This document shows, piece by piece, positions 7,327 to 9,129 of a DNA stretch of 9,129 bases. The stretch is from an uncultured Bacteroidota bacterium (GTDB lineage: Bacteria > Bacteroidota > Bacteroidia > Bacteroidales > P3). The notes beneath the pieces were generated by a model. That model had not been told where the DNA came from. It saw only the letters and a program-made list of their open reading frames with translations, and searched no databases. The DNA is taken from contig URCX01000080.1 of NCBI GenBank assembly GCA_900546465.1, forward strand, positions 1 through 9,129. Direction: 5' to 3'. A program made the position numbers and the translations under genes. Position 1 is the stretch's first letter. Every line of letters starts with the position of its first letter.

Positions 7327-7348
7327 AATGGCGATTCGTATTGCCATT
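7327..7348. promoter_or_regulatory. Inverted repeat over the -33 element of the pyrB promoter (candidate operator)
   Basis: AATGGCGAT (7327-7335) and ATTGCCATT (7340-7348) form a 9-bp inverted repeat with one mismatched pair around TCGT. Its right arm contains the -33 TTG at 7341-7343. A dimeric regulator bound there would block the promoter. No regulator gene is in the window and the match could be chance. Confidence 0.35.
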
Positions 7349-7370
7349 ATCGAAAAAGTTTGTACCTTTG
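7341..7370 (+). promoter_or_regulatory. Bacteroidota-type promoter for pyrB-pyrI
   Basis: TTG (7341-7343), a 19-base spacer and TACCTTTG (7363-7370) match the -33/-7 consensus closely. Transcription should start near 7375. That gives a leader of about 190 bases before the pyrB ATG, long enough to hold the leader peptide and attenuator that follow. Confidence 0.82.
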
Positions 7371-7393
7371 CAGGCACGAAAACAGGTACAATC

Positions 7394-7471
7394 ATGATAC
7401 ATTCGCTACACGGGGGAGTTTGCAGTTGTAAAAAGAGTTGCTCTTTCGTCGGTTATTTGTTTGAAATGTAG
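7394..7471 (+). CDS. Candidate pyrB leader peptide (25 residues)
   Basis: A short frame begins at the first ATG of the leader RNA, about 19 bases after the predicted transcription start, with AGG upstream as a weak ribosome site. The peptide starts MIHSLHGGV, contains CSCKKSC (residues 10-16) and ends VGYLFEM. Its TAG stop (7469-7471) is 4 bases before the terminator stem at 7476. A ribosome reaching the stop would cover the 5' arm of that stem and prevent termination. The later codons (TTC, GTC, TAT, TTG, TTT) make the RNA U-rich. This matches the logic of the E. coli pyrBI leader, where low UTP slows polymerase and lets the ribosome catch up. Translation is inferred from position only. The peptide does not resemble the E. 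coli leader in sequence. Confidence 0.55.
   Translation: MIHSLHGGVCSCKKSCSFVGYLFEM
7432..7446 (+). promoter_or_regulatory. Possible transcription-pause hairpin in the pyrB leader
   Basis: AAAGAG, loop TTG and CTCTTT form a perfect 6-bp stem inside the leader-peptide frame. A T-rich run (7444-7463) follows, where polymerase would slow when UTP is low. This mirrors the pause region of the E. coli pyrBI leader. The stem is short and A/T-rich, so the call is tentative. Confidence 0.4.
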
Positions 7472-7475
7472 AAAG

Positions 7476-7506
7476 CGACTTTCCGGTCTCGGGAGGTCGT
7501 TTTTTT
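7476..7506 (+). terminator. Intrinsic terminator (attenuator) upstream of pyrB
   Basis: CGACTTTCC (7476-7484) and GGGAGGTCG (7491-7499) form a 9-bp RNA stem, including two G-U pairs, with a GGTCTC loop. Seven T's follow (7500-7506). The preceding AAAG (7472-7475) can extend the stem into the T tract. It lies between the promoter and the pyrB ATG, 60 bases before the gene, so it must be bypassed for pyrB-pyrI expression. I see no convincing alternative antiterminator stem, which favours direct ribosome interference. Confidence 0.75.
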
Positions 7507-7565
7507 GTGATGTTTTCACCCAAGAAAATGAGTATATAATCATAAGGTATAAAAACAATAACATT

Positions 7566-8483
7566 ATGGCAGACTTAAAAGGTAAGAATCTTATTTCAAT
7601 CACGGATTATACCAAAGAGGAGTATATTCAAATCCTTGATTTGGCAGAAGAATTCGAGAAAAATCCCAAACAGCCGGTTTTGAGCGACAAGGTTGTGGCG
7701 TCGATTTTCTTTGAACCATCGACGAGAACGCGTTTGAGTTTTGAAAGCGCCGCAAATATGTTGGGAGCAAGGGTAATCGGTTTCAGTAATCCTGCTGCAA
7801 CAAGTTTGCAAAAGGGAGAAAGTTTGCATGATACAATACAAATGGTGAGCAGTTATTCCGACCTTATCGTCATGAGGCATCCTCGCGACGGGGCTTCGCG
7901 TTATGCTTCCGAGGTGGCAAGCGTTCCGGTTATCAATGCCGGCGATGGTGCGAACCAACACCCTACGCAATGTATGCTTGACCTTTATTCCATACGTAAA
8001 ACGCAGGGAGGTTTGGATAATTTGCATATAACCATGGTCGGAGACTTGAAATACGGCAGGACGGTGCATTCTTTGGTTCAGGCAATGTGCAATTTCAATG
8101 CCACATTCCATTTTGTGTCTCCTGTGGAGTTGCAAATGCCTCCGGCAGTCAAGATGCACATTAAGAATATGGGCTTGAAGTATCATGAATACACCGATTT
8201 GGAAGATGTGATACCGTTTTCCGACATTATATATATGACAAGAATACAGCGGGAACGCTTTTCCGACCCATTGGAATACGAAAGAGTGAAGGATTGTTAC
8301 ATATTGGAAGCTGCCACTTTGCAAGGTTGTAAACCTACAATGAAGGTTCTGCACCCGCTTCCGAGAGTTAACGAAATAGCAATGGACGTTGACGTAACTC
8401 CTCATGCTTATTACTTCCAACAAGCTCAGAACGGAGTTTATGTAAGGCAAGCCCTTATGGCTGCAATATTGGGAGCAAAATAG
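7566..8483 (+). CDS. pyrB: Aspartate carbamoyltransferase, catalytic chain
   Basis: The enzyme joins carbamoyl phosphate and L-aspartate to give N-carbamoyl-L-aspartate, the committed step of pyrimidine synthesis. The 305-residue protein (E. coli: 311) has the carbamoyl-phosphate motif FFEPSTRTRLSFE (48-60, with Ser52-Thr53-Arg54-Thr55), the 80s-loop Lys83 in LQKGES, Arg104 in MRHPRDG, HPTQ (132-135), the aspartate-binding region KYGRTVHS (Arg165) and TRIQRERF (225-232, Arg227), and HPLPR (263-267). The start is the ATG at 7566. The frame stays open back to a TTG at 7461, but that extension would translate the terminator and has no family counterpart. pyrI follows 113 bases downstream, so the product should form the allosteric c6r6 holoenzyme. 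Regulation is probably by the leader attenuator and perhaps the inverted repeat on the promoter. Confidence 0.98.
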   Translation: MADLKGKNLISITDYTKEEYIQILDLAEEFEKNPKQPVLSDKVVASIFFEPSTRTRLSFESAANMLGARVIGFSNPAATSLQKGESLHDTIQMVSSYSDLIVMRHPRDGASRYASEVASVPVINAGDGANQHPTQCMLDLYSIRKTQGGLDNLHITMVGDLKYGRTVHSLVQAMCNFNATFHFVSPVELQMPPAVKMHIKNMGLKYHEYTDLEDVIPFSDIIYMTRIQRERFSDPLEYERVKDCYILEAATLQGCKPTMKVLHPLPRVNEIAMDVDVTPHAYYFQQAQNGVYVRQALMAAILGAK

Positions 8484-8491
8484 CATTCGGA

Positions 8492-8516
8492 AACAGCCGT
8501 GAATGAAACGGCTGTT
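8492..8516 (+). repeat. Intercistronic stem-loop between pyrB and pyrI
   Basis: AACAGCCGT and ACGGCTGTT form a perfect 9-bp stem around a 7-base loop, starting 8 bases after the pyrB stop. No T tract follows (GAGAAAAACG), so it is not a terminator in the plus direction. An 80-base purine-rich stretch leads from it to the pyrI ATG. Likely roles are 3'-end protection of a pyrB message or setting the pyrB to pyrI ratio. Confidence 0.6.
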
Positions 8517-8596
8517 GAGAAAAACGAATCGAAGAAAGAAAAAATCGAAACGGTGTTTGGCTGTGGCGAAACGCCGAAAGAAAAAGAAGAAGAAAG

Positions 8597-9061
8597 ATGA
8601 CACAGAACAGCAAAAAGGAATTAGTTGTATCCGCAATAGAAAACGGAACGGTGATAGACCACATACCGGCAGGGGAAGTATATAAGGTAGTCAAGATATT
8701 GAACCTTGATATGTACGAAGACGAGGTACTTATAGGCACCAACCTTTCGAGCAAGAAGTATGGCAAGAAAGGCATAATCAAAGTGAAAAATAAATTCTTT
8801 GAAGAAACGGAAGTGAACAAGGTGGCTTTGATTGCACCTAACGCAACCTTGATTGTGATAAGAGATTACGAGGTTGTGGAGAAGAGAAGTCTCGAAATAC
8901 CGGATACGGTTCGCCGCATAGTGAAATGTATCAATCCTAACTGCATAACCAATATTGAAGACAATATAGAAACAAACTTCAAAGTGGTAGAAAAATCCCC
9001 TTTGGAATTGCAATGCCACTATTGCGAAAAAACAATGACCAACATAAGATTCAACGAATAA
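8597..9061 (+). CDS. pyrI: Aspartate carbamoyltransferase, regulatory chain
   Basis: The 154-residue protein binds nucleotide effectors and links the catalytic trimers of aspartate carbamoyltransferase. In E. coli, ATP activates the enzyme and CTP, aided by UTP, inhibits it. The N-terminal allosteric domain has GTVIDHIPAG (17-26). Asp21, His22, Lys62 and Lys96 line up, with a constant shift of two, with the E. coli effector-site residues Asp19, His20, Lys60 and Lys94, so effector binding is probably retained. The C-terminal zinc domain has all four ligands, Cys111 and Cys116 in CINPNC and Cys140 and Cys143 in CHYC, which are needed to contact PyrB. The start is the ATG after GAAGAAGAAAG, a purine-rich stretch that may serve as the ribosome site. 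It is co-directional with pyrB and shares its leader control. The gene is complete. Confidence 0.98.
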   Translation: MTQNSKKELVVSAIENGTVIDHIPAGEVYKVVKILNLDMYEDEVLIGTNLSSKKYGKKGIIKVKNKFFEETEVNKVALIAPNATLIVIRDYEVVEKRSLEIPDTVRRIVKCINPNCITNIEDNIETNFKVVEKSPLELQCHYCEKTMTNIRFNE

Positions 9062-9129
9062 AGCAGGATTGTTCACAAACGACTGTTTGCAATTTTCTAT
9101 CTTTTGTTTGTTCAAATGAAAGAAAAGAT

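Noticed and set aside
7461..7565. In-frame N-terminal extension of pyrB by 35 codons from a TTG.
   Set aside because: It would translate the attenuator hairpin and T tract, it has no counterpart in the PyrB family, and the ATG at 7566 gives the normal length.
7596..8636. Minus-strand frame of 346 codons opposite pyrB.
   Set aside because: It mirrors pyrB codon structure, its protein is rich in His, Cys and Phe with no domain, and pyrB is certain.
8503..8685. Plus-strand frame of 60 codons, very rich in Lys and Arg, overlapping the start of pyrI.
   Set aside because: The composition follows from the purine-rich spacer. It overlaps 89 bases of pyrI in another frame and shows no family features.
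9076..9109. Weak hairpin CAAAC-GACT-GTTTG followed by T-rich sequence after pyrI.
   Set aside because: A 5-bp A/T-rich stem with interrupted T's is too weak to call a terminator. The window ends too soon to see the operon end.
9116..9129. ATGAAAGAAAAG at the right edge as the start of a next gene.
   Set aside because: Only four codons are visible, with nothing to distinguish a real start from chance.
1..9129. Search for CRISPR arrays, insertion sequences, tRNA or rRNA genes, phage or defence genes.
   Set aside because: No regularly spaced repeats, transposase motifs, tRNA-like folds or such proteins were seen. The window is core metabolism plus two small unknown secreted proteins.

Overview
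The window looks like ordinary chromosomal DNA from a member of the Bacteroidota, most probably Bacteroidales. Protein families and genome style both point there. Three upstream regions carry the Bacteroidota sigma-ABfr promoter form (TTG, a 19-20 base spacer, then TAnnTTTG). Shine-Dalgarno sequences are weak or absent, starts are A-rich, the secreted proteins have short MKK signal peptides, and the CapC/YwqE-type PHP phosphatase and paired pyrB-pyrI are typical. I cannot name a genus from sequence alone.

Left part (1-6136, minus strand): a tightly packed operon is read right to left from a promoter at 6107-6136. The order is a DEAD-box RNA helicase with a DbpA-type RNA-binding domain, ribulose-phosphate 3-epimerase (rpe), a PHP-domain tyrosine phosphatase of the CapC/YwqE family, adenylosuccinate lyase (purB), and an MsbA-like ABC exporter that runs off the left edge at its Walker B motif. 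Gene gaps are 20, 12, 2 and 1 bases, so co-transcription is likely although the functions are mixed housekeeping ones.

Middle part (6144-7130, minus strand): two small secreted proteins of unknown function (133 and 123 residues) form a two-gene unit. It has its own promoter at 7100-7130, a perfect 11-bp hairpin between the genes that may act as a partial terminator, and an intrinsic terminator at 6144-6189 just before the helicase promoter.

Divergent intergenic region (7131-7393): no gene is supported here. It holds a run of inverted repeats, including a large stem-loop at 7260-7316 and an inverted repeat overlapping the -33 element of the pyrB promoter.

Right part (7341-9061, plus strand): pyrB and pyrI encode the catalytic and regulatory chains of aspartate carbamoyltransferase. 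Their leader RNA encodes a 25-residue cysteine-containing peptide. Its stop codon lies 4 bases before an intrinsic terminator (9-bp stem, seven T's), and a small hairpin and a T-rich stretch precede it. This is the layout of coupled transcription-translation attenuation as known for E. coli pyrBI. It is the most interesting item in the window. The rest reads as conserved core metabolism, with no phage, insertion sequence, CRISPR or defence genes.
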